NCBI GenBank assembly: GCA_023091665.1
Contig: JALJCQ010000013.1
Location: 1,426,001 to 1,490,000 of the forward strand
Source of the DNA: Pythium myriotylum
Taxonomy: Eukaryota; Oomycota; Peronosporomycetes; Pythiales; Pythiaceae
Direction of reading: 5' to 3'
DNA: 64,000 nt
Part shown: in pieces, positions 31,129 to 41,344 of the stretch
How positions within the stretch are numbered: the first letter of the stretch is position 1
How the letters are laid out: every line of letters starts with the position of its first letter
Made by a program: the position numbers and the translations under genes
The notes under the pieces: model-generated
Told to the model about the DNA's origin: nothing
Seen by the model: the letters and a program-made list of their open reading frames with translations, nothing else
Databases searched by the model: none

Positions 31129-32736
31129 TCACGTCGTCGCAGCCAAAACACGCACGTTCAGTGCATGCTTCACCGGAAGCGTCAGGGAGTTGTCGTACGT
31201 CACCTGCTGACCAGGCACGAGCGCGATGTCAAACCGACTGAGCACGCTCGCCAGAACGATCTTCATCTCGAGCATCGCGAGATTCATGCCCAGACACATG
31301 CGTGGGCCGGCGTTGAAAGCGACGAACTTGAATGCGGAGACGCTGATTTGTTTGCCTGTGGTGTGGTCGATCCATCGGTCCGGGTTGAATTGTTTGGCGT
31401 CTGGTCCCCACACGAACTCCATGCGCGCCATCGCGTAGGCAGAAATCGTCAGCACAGTACCGCCTCGCATGAGCGTCCCGTCTGAGAATACAACATCCTT
31501 GGCCATTGCCTTCGGAATCAACGGTACGGGGGGATGTAGTCGAAGTGTCTCCTTTAGTACAGAGTCCAAGTATGTAAGTTGCTGAACTTCCTCCATCGTG
31601 GGTGGGTCTGCGCGGTCTCCACGAACGAAATCCGGGAGTACATGCTTCAATTCATCTCGGATTTTGGCCACAACTTCGGGATGCTGACTCAAATTGTAGA
31701 AGCACCAACTCAGCGTCTGGGCGGTAGTGTCACGGCCAGCGAGAACAAAGTTGACGACGATGTCGCGAAGATACTTGACGCTAAGCTTCTCATCGCCAGT
31801 TCCATCGAAACGATCAAGGAACAACGCCACGATATTGCTCTCATCGGTTTCTCGGTTGGTTCCTTCTTGTCGTCGCGCTAATGTCTGTTTGACAATATCA
31901 AACACAATGTTGTCGATGACAGCAATGTCTTTCTTCAACTGCGCTTCGTTTCCGACACCCAACAGTCGTTGTAGCTTCCAAAACCACACTGGACGTTGGA
32001 ATCGACCAACTAGAACACGTTGTGCACTATCAAAAGCGTTCTGGAAAGCGTGATCCTCTTTCACCTCTAGACAGTTCAGATCGACACCAAAGCCCATCTT
32101 CGCGAATGCCTCGATCGTAAACCGATTCAACAGACGATGCATATCAACCTCCTCTCGTCCCACACACGCACGCTCAAGAATACGCTGCAACACAACCGTG
32201 TACTTGCGCATGTTCTCGGTCATCGAGTCGCGCAACGTTCGAGCCGTGAAGAGATTGCTTGCGGTCTTGCGCTGGTGGATCCACTCGGCGCCGTCCACCG
32301 CGAAGATCCCGTGGCCCAGCACGTCGCGGAAGTTCTCGCGCTGGACTGGTCCCTTGGGCACGGCGTCGAAGTGGGTCTTGAGCGCGTCCTCCACGAGCTC
32401 GGGCGTGTAGATGACTGTGATGGGCGGGCGACCGGGCATGGTGAACTGGAACGGACGGCCCTGGTACTGTTCTCCGAGCCGCGTGAACCAGTCGTGGCGA
32501 GAGTCTTTGTACTTGATGACCTCGAGCAAGTTGCCCAGCAGCGGCAGCGCCGAGGGCAGCACGACGGGCAGTCGGACTTGTGTGTCGGGCTGTGGTTTGT
32601 TGTTGGAGGATCTCGAGAAGAGCCAGGCGGCGAGCGGGAGCGCTAGGATCGCTCCGACGGCGGCGGCATGTCGGTAGTCTTCTGGGATCGCATCGAGCGC
32701 TCGTGTCGGCGCCTGGAAGAACGCGAGCAGCACCAT
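31129..32736 (-). CDS. Cytochrome P450, array gene 6 (protein identical to gene 7)
   Basis: 535 residues from ATG 32736. All P450 motifs are present: LPSALPLLGN hinge, KWIHQR-type C-helix (EWIHQRKTASNLF), AGRDTTAQTLSW, ETLRLHPPVP, FNPDRW, FNAGPRMCLG with heme Cys 481. Coding sequence is the same as gene 7 base for base. Its 5' spacer equals that of gene 5, so regulation may track gene 5 more than gene 7. Confidence 0.95.
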   Translation of the reverse strand: MVLLAFFQAPTRALDAIPEDYRHAAAVGAILALPLAAWLFSRSSNNKPQPDTQVRLPVVLPSALPLLGNLLEVIKYKDSRHDWFTRLGEQYQGRPFQFTMPGRPPITVIYTPELVEDALKTHFDAVPKGPVQRENFRDVLGHGIFAVDGAEWIHQRKTASNLFTARTLRDSMTENMRKYTVVLQRILERACVGREEVDMHRLLNRFTIEAFAKMGFGVDLNCLEVKEDHAFQNAFDSAQRVLVGRFQRPVWFWKLQRLLGVGNEAQLKKDIAVIDNIVFDIVKQTLARRQEGTNRETDESNIVALFLDRFDGTGDEKLSVKYLRDIVVNFVLAGRDTTAQTLSWCFYNLSQHPEVVAKIRDELKHVLPDFVRGDRADPPTMEEVQQLTYLDSVLKETLRLHPPVPLIPKAMAKDVVFSDGTLMRGGTVLTISAYAMARMEFVWGPDAKQFNPDRWIDHTTGKQISVSAFKFVAFNAGPRMCLGMNLAMLEMKIVLASVLSRFDIALVPGQQVTYDNSLTLPVKHALNVRVLAATT

Positions 32737-33228
32737 CTTGTCAAGTGTCGATTGTTTGAAGTGAGGTCGTTGGTCGTGAGAGAGTGGTGCTTTGAGGCGT
32801 GGATCTTCAAGAGTCGTCAAGCCAGGAATGTGTTGGGTGAATGGGGGACATCAAATCATTCGAGAGAACGAGTTTCCGGTACCGTAGGATATGTTCGAAA
32901 TATTGCGTGGAATGAATGAGACTGGGCGAGCGAGCGACTGTTGAGAAACCATGGGATCACCAACCCAGAAAACTTATCTTGTGCTTGGTGATTGAAAGCA
33001 ATTTGGGTTGTATCGCCGTTGCCTTTGGAATGCAACAGGCCTGTAGATTCGATAGTCTTACTCACACTGGACTGCTATCGAAAGCGAGTTGTCCCAATGG
33101 CGATTGCAGCCCATGCGACCCATGTGTCAGCCTCCAAACATCGTAACTACACCTTCAATTCACAGCTAATAGGATCCACTACGTTGGCCTCGATAGACCT
33201 CATTTGTACCATCATCACCATCATCAAC

Positions 33229-34836
33229 TCACGTCGTCGCAGCCAAAACACGCACGTTCAGTGCATGCTTCACCGGAAGCGTCAGGGAGTTGTCGTACGT
33301 CACCTGCTGACCAGGCACGAGCGCGATGTCAAACCGACTGAGCACGCTCGCCAGAACGATCTTCATCTCGAGCATCGCGAGATTCATGCCCAGACACATG
33401 CGTGGGCCGGCGTTGAAAGCGACGAACTTGAATGCGGAGACGCTGATTTGTTTGCCTGTGGTGTGGTCGATCCATCGGTCCGGGTTGAATTGTTTGGCGT
33501 CTGGTCCCCACACGAACTCCATGCGCGCCATCGCGTAGGCAGAAATCGTCAGCACAGTACCGCCTCGCATGAGCGTCCCGTCTGAGAATACAACATCCTT
33601 GGCCATTGCCTTCGGAATCAACGGTACGGGGGGATGTAGTCGAAGTGTCTCCTTTAGTACAGAGTCCAAGTATGTAAGTTGCTGAACTTCCTCCATCGTG
33701 GGTGGGTCTGCGCGGTCTCCACGAACGAAATCCGGGAGTACATGCTTCAATTCATCTCGGATTTTGGCCACAACTTCGGGATGCTGACTCAAATTGTAGA
33801 AGCACCAACTCAGCGTCTGGGCGGTAGTGTCACGGCCAGCGAGAACAAAGTTGACGACGATGTCGCGAAGATACTTGACGCTAAGCTTCTCATCGCCAGT
33901 TCCATCGAAACGATCAAGGAACAACGCCACGATATTGCTCTCATCGGTTTCTCGGTTGGTTCCTTCTTGTCGTCGCGCTAATGTCTGTTTGACAATATCA
34001 AACACAATGTTGTCGATGACAGCAATGTCTTTCTTCAACTGCGCTTCGTTTCCGACACCCAACAGTCGTTGTAGCTTCCAAAACCACACTGGACGTTGGA
34101 ATCGACCAACTAGAACACGTTGTGCACTATCAAAAGCGTTCTGGAAAGCGTGATCCTCTTTCACCTCTAGACAGTTCAGATCGACACCAAAGCCCATCTT
34201 CGCGAATGCCTCGATCGTAAACCGATTCAACAGACGATGCATATCAACCTCCTCTCGTCCCACACACGCACGCTCAAGAATACGCTGCAACACAACCGTG
34301 TACTTGCGCATGTTCTCGGTCATCGAGTCGCGCAACGTTCGAGCCGTGAAGAGATTGCTTGCGGTCTTGCGCTGGTGGATCCACTCGGCGCCGTCCACCG
34401 CGAAGATCCCGTGGCCCAGCACGTCGCGGAAGTTCTCGCGCTGGACTGGTCCCTTGGGCACGGCGTCGAAGTGGGTCTTGAGCGCGTCCTCCACGAGCTC
34501 GGGCGTGTAGATGACTGTGATGGGCGGGCGACCGGGCATGGTGAACTGGAACGGACGGCCCTGGTACTGTTCTCCGAGCCGCGTGAACCAGTCGTGGCGA
34601 GAGTCTTTGTACTTGATGACCTCGAGCAAGTTGCCCAGCAGCGGCAGCGCCGAGGGCAGCACGACGGGCAGTCGGACTTGTGTGTCGGGCTGTGGTTTGT
34701 TGTTGGAGGATCTCGAGAAGAGCCAGGCGGCGAGCGGGAGCGCTAGGATCGCTCCGACGGCGGCGGCATGTCGGTAGTCTTCTGGGATCGCATCGAGCGC
34801 TCGTGTCGGCGCCTGGAAGAACGCGAGCAGCACCAT
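33229..34836 (-). CDS. Cytochrome P450, array gene 7 (protein identical to gene 6)
   Basis: 535 residues from ATG 34836, identical to gene 6. The identity ends one base upstream of the start codon: the leader here is GCCGAGATG where genes 5 and 6 have GACAAGATG, and the 185-bp spacer to gene 8 is unrelated to theirs. Gene 7 is therefore the donor edge of the duplication and the only copy with a separate promoter. Confidence 0.95.
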   Translation of the reverse strand: MVLLAFFQAPTRALDAIPEDYRHAAAVGAILALPLAAWLFSRSSNNKPQPDTQVRLPVVLPSALPLLGNLLEVIKYKDSRHDWFTRLGEQYQGRPFQFTMPGRPPITVIYTPELVEDALKTHFDAVPKGPVQRENFRDVLGHGIFAVDGAEWIHQRKTASNLFTARTLRDSMTENMRKYTVVLQRILERACVGREEVDMHRLLNRFTIEAFAKMGFGVDLNCLEVKEDHAFQNAFDSAQRVLVGRFQRPVWFWKLQRLLGVGNEAQLKKDIAVIDNIVFDIVKQTLARRQEGTNRETDESNIVALFLDRFDGTGDEKLSVKYLRDIVVNFVLAGRDTTAQTLSWCFYNLSQHPEVVAKIRDELKHVLPDFVRGDRADPPTMEEVQQLTYLDSVLKETLRLHPPVPLIPKAMAKDVVFSDGTLMRGGTVLTISAYAMARMEFVWGPDAKQFNPDRWIDHTTGKQISVSAFKFVAFNAGPRMCLGMNLAMLEMKIVLASVLSRFDIALVPGQQVTYDNSLTLPVKHALNVRVLAATT

Positions 34837-35021
34837 CTCGGCAAGTGGTCGCGTTCTTCATAAAGCGGAGCTCGTCAAGAGATCCACGCAGCATTTAAAC
34901 CAATGGAAATGGAAAAAGGCATGATATTAAACCACTCACGAGATGCATATCAGTGAACCCACGAATGGATTGGAGGAATGGAAATGGAATGTTGCTGTTC
35001 CTCGCCGCCGCAGCTGCGTCT

Positions 35022-36560
35022 CTACGGATCCTTCACGAAGGCGAGCATCTCTCCTTTGATGGGCAGCGTGATCGAGTTGTCGTACGTGACGCTCTGGCCA
35101 GGCACGAGCTCGATCGCGAACCTCCCGAGAATGCTCGCGAGGACGATCTTCATCTCGAGCATCGCGAGATGCATGCCCAGACACATGCGCGGCCCCGCGT
35201 TGAACGCGGTGAACGTGAACGCCGAGGTGTTCTTGACTCTTCCCGTGTGGTCGTCGATCCAGCGCTGTGGGTTGAACGCCTTCGCGTCGGGACCCCAAAT
35301 GAACTCCATGCGACCCATGGCGTAAATGGGAATGGAGACGGTCGTGCCTGCAGACAGCAGTGTCCCGTCTGAGAGGATCGTGTCCTTGACGACAGCTCGA
35401 GTCACGATCGGCACGGAAGGATGGAGACGCAAAGTCTCGCGGACTGTCGCCTCCAGAAAGGTCAGATGCTGGACCTCTTCAACGGTCGGAGGTGCCTCAC
35501 GCTGGCCACTCGTGTAGTCTGGGACGACTTGCACGAGCTCTTCACGGATCTTCTCGACCACCCACGGGTTGTGACTGAGGTTAAACAGGCACCAGGTCAT
35601 TGCCTGGGCTGTCGAGTCGCGACCTGCGATGAGGAAGTTGACAACAATGTCGCGCAGGTATCGAGGGTCAAACTCGTCTCTGCCCCTTTCATCCTGCCGA
35701 TCGAGAAACAGCGAAACGAGGTCGGCGCCACGCCCCGATGTATTTGTCTGCTTACGTCGGGTGAGCGACTGTGAGATGATATCCATAACCGTCTGATCGA
35801 CTACAGAGATATCAGCTTTCAACTGGCGCTCTGAACCGATGTTGAGGAAACGCATCGACCTCCAAAGCCAACCGGGGAGCAGAAAACGATTGAGCATCGC
35901 ACGCTGCACGCTGTCGAACGCGTCCTGAAACGGATGGTTTTGTTCAGCCTCCAGACAGTTGATGTCAACGCCGAAACCGATCTTGGCAAAGCATTCAATG
36001 GTTAAGCGATTCATAAGTTCGAATACATCGATGGGCTCACGGGAATCCCTGGCTCTGCGAAGCACCCGCTCGAGTATGGTGGTATGGTGGCGCACGTGCT
36101 CCGCCACCGTCTCTCGCAAGACGTTGGCTGTGAACAAATGGCTTGAAGTCTTCCTCTGGTGTACCCACTTCACACCATCAACTGCAAAGATCCCACTGCC
36201 AAGAAGATCCTGTAAGATATCCTTCTGCCTCGATCCCTTTGCAAAATTCTCCCAGTGGGTCTTCAAAACGTCTTCAACAGTTTGCGGGGTGTACACAAAC
36301 GTGTCTCGCGGATTTCCTGGAAAGAGCAAGCTGAATGGCCTTCCTTCGTATCGTTCGCAGCGCATAGTCAGCATATCGTGACGACTTTGTGCGTGCGCCA
36401 GGATGCTGTAGACGCTCTCAAAGACTGACACCTGGACAGGGAACGACTGCTTCTCTCGACGCCAAGTGGAGAGGCATATGGCTGCAATTGCCACCACAAT
36501 GGTCAGACTGCCCACAAACAAATACTGGTCGAAGATGACGTTGCTTGGTTCACGGTCCAT
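35022..36560 (-). CDS. Cytochrome P450, array gene 8 (divergent, hinge lost)
   Basis: 512 residues from ATG 36560 (MDREPSNVIFDQYLF); an in-frame ATG at 36683 would add 41 residues before the membrane anchor and is less likely. The Pro-rich hinge after the anchor, LPxxLPxxGN in its neighbours, is replaced by SFPVQVSVFESVYSI. That hinge helps fold microsomal P450s, so this is unusual. Other motifs hold: KWVHQRKTSSHLF, AGRDSTAQAMTW, ETLRLHPSVP, FNPQRW (Gln for Glu/Asp), FNAGPRMCLGMHL with Cys 460. Intact frame, divergent substrate regions. Confidence 0.93.
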   Translation of the reverse strand: MDREPSNVIFDQYLFVGSLTIVVAIAAICLSTWRREKQSFPVQVSVFESVYSILAHAQSRHDMLTMRCERYEGRPFSLLFPGNPRDTFVYTPQTVEDVLKTHWENFAKGSRQKDILQDLLGSGIFAVDGVKWVHQRKTSSHLFTANVLRETVAEHVRHHTTILERVLRRARDSREPIDVFELMNRLTIECFAKIGFGVDINCLEAEQNHPFQDAFDSVQRAMLNRFLLPGWLWRSMRFLNIGSERQLKADISVVDQTVMDIISQSLTRRKQTNTSGRGADLVSLFLDRQDERGRDEFDPRYLRDIVVNFLIAGRDSTAQAMTWCLFNLSHNPWVVEKIREELVQVVPDYTSGQREAPPTVEEVQHLTFLEATVRETLRLHPSVPIVTRAVVKDTILSDGTLLSAGTTVSIPIYAMGRMEFIWGPDAKAFNPQRWIDDHTGRVKNTSAFTFTAFNAGPRMCLGMHLAMLEMKIVLASILGRFAIELVPGQSVTYDNSITLPIKGEMLAFVKDP

Positions 36561-36783
36561 TGTGCAGAGGATGCAAATTCCTGAATGGCCGAACTTGCCT
36601 GTTTGGCATTGTCGAGGAGAAATATCTAAAACCGATATGCGTTCGCTCGGGAATGAAGGTTGCGATACAGTATCTCTTATCATTCTGGCTCGGGTGTCTC
36701 ATCTCGTTAGAGATGAGATGCCCGTCATATCTCTAAACCCCAACCAAGAACGGTGCTCCTTGCAATGGAAATTACAATGACGA

Positions 36784-38358
36784 TTAAGAAAGACTAACAA
36801 GCATTCCAGTTTTCATGGGAAGCGTCAGTGAGTTCTCGTAGGTGATCTTCTGGCCTGGACACAGCTCCAGATTGAAACGAGATACGATGCTCGCGATCAC
36901 GATCTTCATCTCGAGAGTCGCTAGTGTCATGCCCAAACAAGTTCGAGGCCCAGCGTTGAATGTGATGAACTTGAAGGCTGACACATTCTTGATTCTCCCT
37001 GTCTCTTCGTCGATCCATCGCTCAGGCTTGAATTTTTTGGCGTCTGAACCCCAGATAAACTCCATCCGGCCCATCGCGTACGTGGGGATGGTCACAGTTG
37101 ACCCTGCCGGTAAAAAAGTGCCGTCAGAGAGGACCGTGTCTTTGTCGACAGCTTTCGGGATGGCAGGAACGGACGGGTACAAGCGAAGGGATTCTTTCAG
37201 AGCCGCATCGAGATATGTGAGCTGCTGCAGGGCTTCCATCGTCGGTGGATTCGTGTTCTGATCAGCTGCAAAGTCAGGTATCACGCGTGCGATCTCCTCT
37301 CGAATTTTGGTGACGACTTCCGGATGAGAACACAGGTTATAGAAGCACCAAGAGAGCGCCTGAGCAGTGGTGTCACGCCCCGCGATCATAAAGTTGACCA
37401 CAATATCTCGGAGAAACACGGGGTCTACCTCTTCACCAGCCGTCATGTCGACACGGTCGAGGAAGAGTGAGACAATGTCAGATCGATCAAAGACTTCTTC
37501 GCCGAATCGCCCATCCTGACGATGCTTCAACGACTGTGCGATGATGTTCGTGACCGATTCATCGATCACGGAAATATCTTTCTTCAGTTGGCGCTCAGTG
37601 CCGATGTTAAGCAGCCGCTCGAGCTTCCAGACCCACTCTGGCAATAAGAAACGGAAGATCATCATGCGCTGGGCGCTGTCGAACGCGGCTTCAAATGGAT
37701 GGGGTTCGTCCATACTGAGCGAGTTCATCTCGATACCGAAGCCCATCTTCGCGAACGCCTCAATGGTGAACTTGTTCAAGAGCTTGAAGAGATCCACCGG
37801 CTTCCCAGCGGCTCGTGCTTTGGCCAGGATGCCCTCAAGCACAAGCGTGTAACGCCACACGTGGTGAGTCATCATCTCGCGGAGCTTATTCGCGGTGAAC
37901 AAGTTGCTTGCAGTCTTTCGCTGATGGACCCACTTGGCTCCGTCAACGGCAAAGATGCCGTTGCCCAACAGGTCGCGAAAGATGTCCCGCTGCCTCGCTC
38001 CCTTGGGCATGCTCTCGAAATGGGTCTTCAAGACGTCCTCGACGCCTTGCGGCGTGTAGATGAACGTGTCGGTCGGTTTGCCCGGGATTTCGAGGCAAAA
38101 GGGATCGCCTAGGAACTTCTCGCAGTGGGCGGCTGTCCAGTCGTGGCGCTCACTCGCATTTTGCAGTAGCTCGATGAGGTTACCAAAGACTGGGATTCGC
38201 GACGGCAGGGCGCGGGCTCGACTAATCGCAGAGGAAGAGGTCTTGGAATGGAACGCAGTGAGTGCTACGACGAGTGCCAAGGCCAAGGCGAGCACCAGCA
38301 GAGCGGTGGAGGAGCCTTGGGATGCAAGGAGGTCGAGCCAACGAAGCGTCATCGCCAT
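36784..38358 (-). CDS. Cytochrome P450, array gene 9
   Basis: 524 residues from ATG 38358; a second ATG follows two codons later (38352). Anchor about 15-35 (TALLVLALALALVVALTAF), hinge LPSRIPVFGN, C-helix KWVHQRKTASNLFTANKLREMM, I-helix AGRDTTAQALSWCF. The K-helix reads ESLRLYPSVP, keeping the ExxR pair. FKPERW, heme loop FNAGPRTCLGMTL with Cys 474. It shares KGxRQ and FTAN with gene 8, suggesting those two are sister genes. An initiator-like CTCATTCGGGATTC lies about 20 bp upstream. Confidence 0.95.
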   Translation of the reverse strand: MAMTLRWLDLLASQGSSTALLVLALALALVVALTAFHSKTSSSAISRARALPSRIPVFGNLIELLQNASERHDWTAAHCEKFLGDPFCLEIPGKPTDTFIYTPQGVEDVLKTHFESMPKGARQRDIFRDLLGNGIFAVDGAKWVHQRKTASNLFTANKLREMMTHHVWRYTLVLEGILAKARAAGKPVDLFKLLNKFTIEAFAKMGFGIEMNSLSMDEPHPFEAAFDSAQRMMIFRFLLPEWVWKLERLLNIGTERQLKKDISVIDESVTNIIAQSLKHRQDGRFGEEVFDRSDIVSLFLDRVDMTAGEEVDPVFLRDIVVNFMIAGRDTTAQALSWCFYNLCSHPEVVTKIREEIARVIPDFAADQNTNPPTMEALQQLTYLDAALKESLRLYPSVPAIPKAVDKDTVLSDGTFLPAGSTVTIPTYAMGRMEFIWGSDAKKFKPERWIDEETGRIKNVSAFKFITFNAGPRTCLGMTLATLEMKIVIASIVSRFNLELCPGQKITYENSLTLPMKTGMLVSLS

Positions 38359-39233
38359 GGGTTGAAGAATCCCGAATGAGAAAGAACCGGAGAGAGTTCT
38401 GCCGCGTCGGTTGAGCGTGATATGCGGCCCCCACACACGGCCTCATATGAGGCTGGGAAACCGCCTGACACCCATCTTCATGCCTTGTTCTAGATCCCGA
38501 ACTTCTCGCTGCTCGGAAGGTCGTGTCAGCTGCCCTGCATGAAATTCCCCAACCTTCGCGATTCATCTTTGCGTCATCAACGGCTCTCTTCGGAGAAGTC
38601 CCCACTCATCTCGGGTGCAAATCACGCGAGTTCTTCAGTGAGGAATCGCTGCGATTCGTACTAGGAACCGCTGCGATTCGTTTTGGATCGAACCCATTGT
38701 TCAGGAGCTCCATGTACTCGTCACGAGCGTCAGTCGGATTGGTCCGTGCATGCAGGAACCGTGTCCACAAAAGCTATGACAGTGTGATGTCAGAAGAAGA
38801 GAGATGCACGTGGTGTGAATCACACCGCGTGCATCTCTCTTCTTTCCAACACACACAAAAAAGGGACAATTGTTACAAGGTCCTTATGACTGTTGAGGAG
38901 CTTCAGCAGAGTCCCCTTCACTCTCTTCTCGAAGTGAGATCTATCGAACGATTCACTGTCAGTGGAGGGCTCGGCATCCATTCCACGCGGCTTTTGATGC
39001 CTCAGGAAAATTGAGCCAATATGTTCAGTGTTGCTGTACGCAATGTCGAAATTAACGTACTGTGGTTGCTTGCTTACCGTTGATGGCTGCCCTCGAGTTC
39101 CTTCGCGACAATAATTTAGGTTCGCTGAATGTGGATGCAATCATCATTGTTATGATCTTGTTTACCCTCTCTCTACTCATGCAAACCAAACAATCTACTC
39201 GGTGCCAAACTCAAATTGAATGATAACTCCAGT
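38359..39233. other. 875-bp spacer between P450 genes 9 and 10
   Basis: It contains a strong hairpin (38794-38844, listed separately). Overlapping frames on both strands (plus 38523-39014, minus 38820-39140) show no domain, and the hairpin sequence runs through both, so I do not call them genes. Confidence 0.45.
38794..38844. repeat. 51-bp near-perfect hairpin
   Basis: Arms AAGAAGAGAGATGCACG (38794-38810) and its exact complement (38828-38844) flank a second inverted pair GGTGTGA/TCACACC, interrupted by one mismatch and one loop base. The whole element could extrude as a cruciform or fold in RNA. It may be a relic of a foldback or MITE-type element. Confidence 0.85.
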
Positions 39234-40826
39234 TCAGTTCCTGGTTACGCGTGCGAAGACCTCGCCCTTGAATGGCAGCGTCAAGGAGTTGCCGTATATC
39301 ACGCTTTCAGGCTCAAGGAATTCCACGTTGAACTTCATCAACACGCTCGCCATCACGATCTTCATCTCGAGCATCGCGAGGTTCATACCGAGACAGATAC
39401 GCGGTCCCGCATTGAAAGAGGCGAACTTGAACGTCGATTCATTGACCAGCTTGCCTGTCGCCTCATCGATCCAACGTTCGGGCTTGAACTGTCTCGCGTC
39501 GGCTCCCCAGACGAATTCCATCCGGCCCATCGCGTACGTGGGGATAACCACGGTCGAGTGTGCCCGAATCAGTGTGCCATCAGATAGAATGGTGTCCTCT
39601 GCGGCTGTCTTCGGAAGCATTGGCACTGAAGGATGCAACCGCAAGGTCTCTTTTAGCACGGCGTCCAGGTACGTGAGCTGTTGGACTTCATCCATGGTCG
39701 GCGGCTCTGATCTTGTACCGTTGGCGAACTCGGGAAGATTCTGCGCGATCTCTGCACGAATCTTGGCGACCACGTCTGGTCGCTGACTGAGGTTGTAGAA
39801 GCACCAGCTCATGGCCTGCGCGGTGGTATCGCGGCCAGCGATGATGAAGTTGACAACAATATCGCGAAGATACTTCGGGTCGAACTGCTCTCCTGTCGAG
39901 TCGTCAAAGCGATCGAGGAAAAGCGAGACGATGCCACCTCCCTGGCCTTCTATCTTCTTCCCCCCTTGGCTCGCGCGACGAGCAAGCGACTGCGCGATGA
40001 TATCCATGACAGTCTTGTCGATCACTTCGATATCGTGCTTGAGCTGTCGCTCCGTGCCAATGTTGAGGAATCGCTTCATTTTCCAGTAAAAAATTGGCCG
40101 TGTGAAGCGAAGCAAGAGCATGCGCTGCGCACTGTCGAAGGCGCTCTGGAACGGGTGTTCGACGTCCGAATCGAGGCAGTTCATGTCGATACCAAAGCCC
40201 ATCTTCGCAAACGCCTCGATCGTGAACTTGTTCATAAGCTTGAAGACATCGACGGGAGCTTGAGAATCGCTCGCCTTTGTGAGAATTCGATCAAGGATGA
40301 TGGCGTATCGGCGCATACTCTCTGTCATGGTTTCGCGAAGTGCGCGCGCCGTGAAGAGGTTGCTGGCGGTCTTGCGTTGGTGGATCCACTTGGGGCCATC
40401 AGTGGCGAAGATTCCGTGCCCGAGCAGCTCGCGAAAGTTGTCCTCCTGCGTGGGACCTTTCGGCATGACTTCAAACTTCGTCTTAAGTACGTCTTCAACG
40501 GCCTGCGGCGTGTACACGAAGACCGCGGGGTTCTGTCCGGGCATGGAGAGCTGAAAAGCATCTCCTTGATACTTCTCGCACATCTGAGTGATCCAGTCCT
40601 GGCGCCAGCCAGACACTTTGACGACATCAATGAGATTGCCCACGATGGGCAGCGTGGTGGACAGCGTGTGAGGGAGCCGAACGCTCGGGTCGGGCTTGGG
40701 TCGGAGCGCAAACGTGACGAGCAGCGCCCCGGGCACGACGACGGCAGCAGCCACGAGCACGGCAGTCGTCGGGCCCTGGGAAAAGCCGTCGAGGACTGCG
40801 GAGAGCAAGGCGGGGATGTTGAACAT
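39234..40826 (-). CDS. Cytochrome P450, array gene 10
   Basis: 530 residues from ATG 40826 (MFNIPALLSAVLDGF). Anchor about 20-40, hinge LSTTLPIVGN, C-helix KWIHQRKTASNLF, I-helix AGRDTTAQAMSWCF, K-helix ETLRLHPSVP, FKPERW, heme loop FNAGPRICLGMNL with Cys 478. A Gly-rich loop (GKKIEGQGGG, about 280) distinguishes it from genes 1-9 and links it to genes 12, 13 and 17. The start is fixed by an initiator 9 bp upstream, so the 5' leader would be very short. Confidence 0.95.
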   Translation of the reverse strand: MFNIPALLSAVLDGFSQGPTTAVLVAAAVVVPGALLVTFALRPKPDPSVRLPHTLSTTLPIVGNLIDVVKVSGWRQDWITQMCEKYQGDAFQLSMPGQNPAVFVYTPQAVEDVLKTKFEVMPKGPTQEDNFRELLGHGIFATDGPKWIHQRKTASNLFTARALRETMTESMRRYAIILDRILTKASDSQAPVDVFKLMNKFTIEAFAKMGFGIDMNCLDSDVEHPFQSAFDSAQRMLLLRFTRPIFYWKMKRFLNIGTERQLKHDIEVIDKTVMDIIAQSLARRASQGGKKIEGQGGGIVSLFLDRFDDSTGEQFDPKYLRDIVVNFIIAGRDTTAQAMSWCFYNLSQRPDVVAKIRAEIAQNLPEFANGTRSEPPTMDEVQQLTYLDAVLKETLRLHPSVPMLPKTAAEDTILSDGTLIRAHSTVVIPTYAMGRMEFVWGADARQFKPERWIDEATGKLVNESTFKFASFNAGPRICLGMNLAMLEMKIVMASVLMKFNVEFLEPESVIYGNSLTLPFKGEVFARVTRN

Positions 40827-40834
40827 GGCGGCCG

Positions 40835-40846
40835 ATTGGAGAATGG
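40835..40846 (-). promoter_or_regulatory. Initiator-like element of P450 gene 10
   Basis: The minus strand reads CCATTCTCCAAT, matching the oomycete initiator with its A/T flank, 9 bp before the ATG. Confidence 0.5.
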
Positions 40847-41344
40847 AAGGTCTCCGGTTATGCGGACAATGGGGTCATATTGCCGCGAGTAATCAGGTGA
40901 GCCGATTGCTCCCCGTGCATGGCGAGCGATCGGCGGGACCCGATTACTCGCTTCAGGACGCAAGCGAGGAGATTGGCCATTATTCCCACTGGCAAAAGTT
41001 CGAACATGCGGGCAGAAACGGTACATTGGCCTTGTTTGAAGACAGTGAGAGAGTAGTGATGATATTGCTCGCCCGCCTCCCAGCGGGGTGGTCGTAGTTT
41101 CAAAGAAGCACACTGAGCTTAGAGATGCCGTAGATAATCCATGCCGTTCTGCTTTCGACACTTTTTTGTCTGGAAACGTGAGCCAATTTGATGTTTGCCA
41201 CTGAACACGATGCAATTGAGGTCTATTGGTCGCATCTTGTCGTCAGACACAGGTCCCATCCATCAATTCAAACTGTATTATGTGTACGTATTCGAGGCCA
41301 GAAACTAATGTAGCGCAAAATTGTTCAAGAAAACAAGAAGACCG

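Larger units (their letters stand above)
29969..34837. repeat. 2,100-bp tandem duplication spanning P450 genes 5-7
   Basis: The stretch 29969-32737 equals 32069-34837 with a constant 2,100-bp offset. I compared nearly every 60-base line and saw no mismatch. The unit contains one P450 gene plus its 492-bp 5' spacer. The left boundary is inside the coding region of gene 5 (codon 222 region); the right boundary is one base past the ATG of gene 7, so gene 7 has a different upstream sequence from genes 5 and 6. Confidence 0.95.

Noticed and set aside
31129..34836. Calling genes 6 and 7 a proven assembly duplication
   Set aside because: Identity fits an artefact, but the distinct flank upstream of gene 7 also fits a genuine unequal crossover. 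Sequence alone cannot decide.
38523..39140. Overlapping opposite-strand ORFs in the gene 9-10 spacer
   Set aside because: Both run through the perfect hairpin and have no recognisable domain or clear start.
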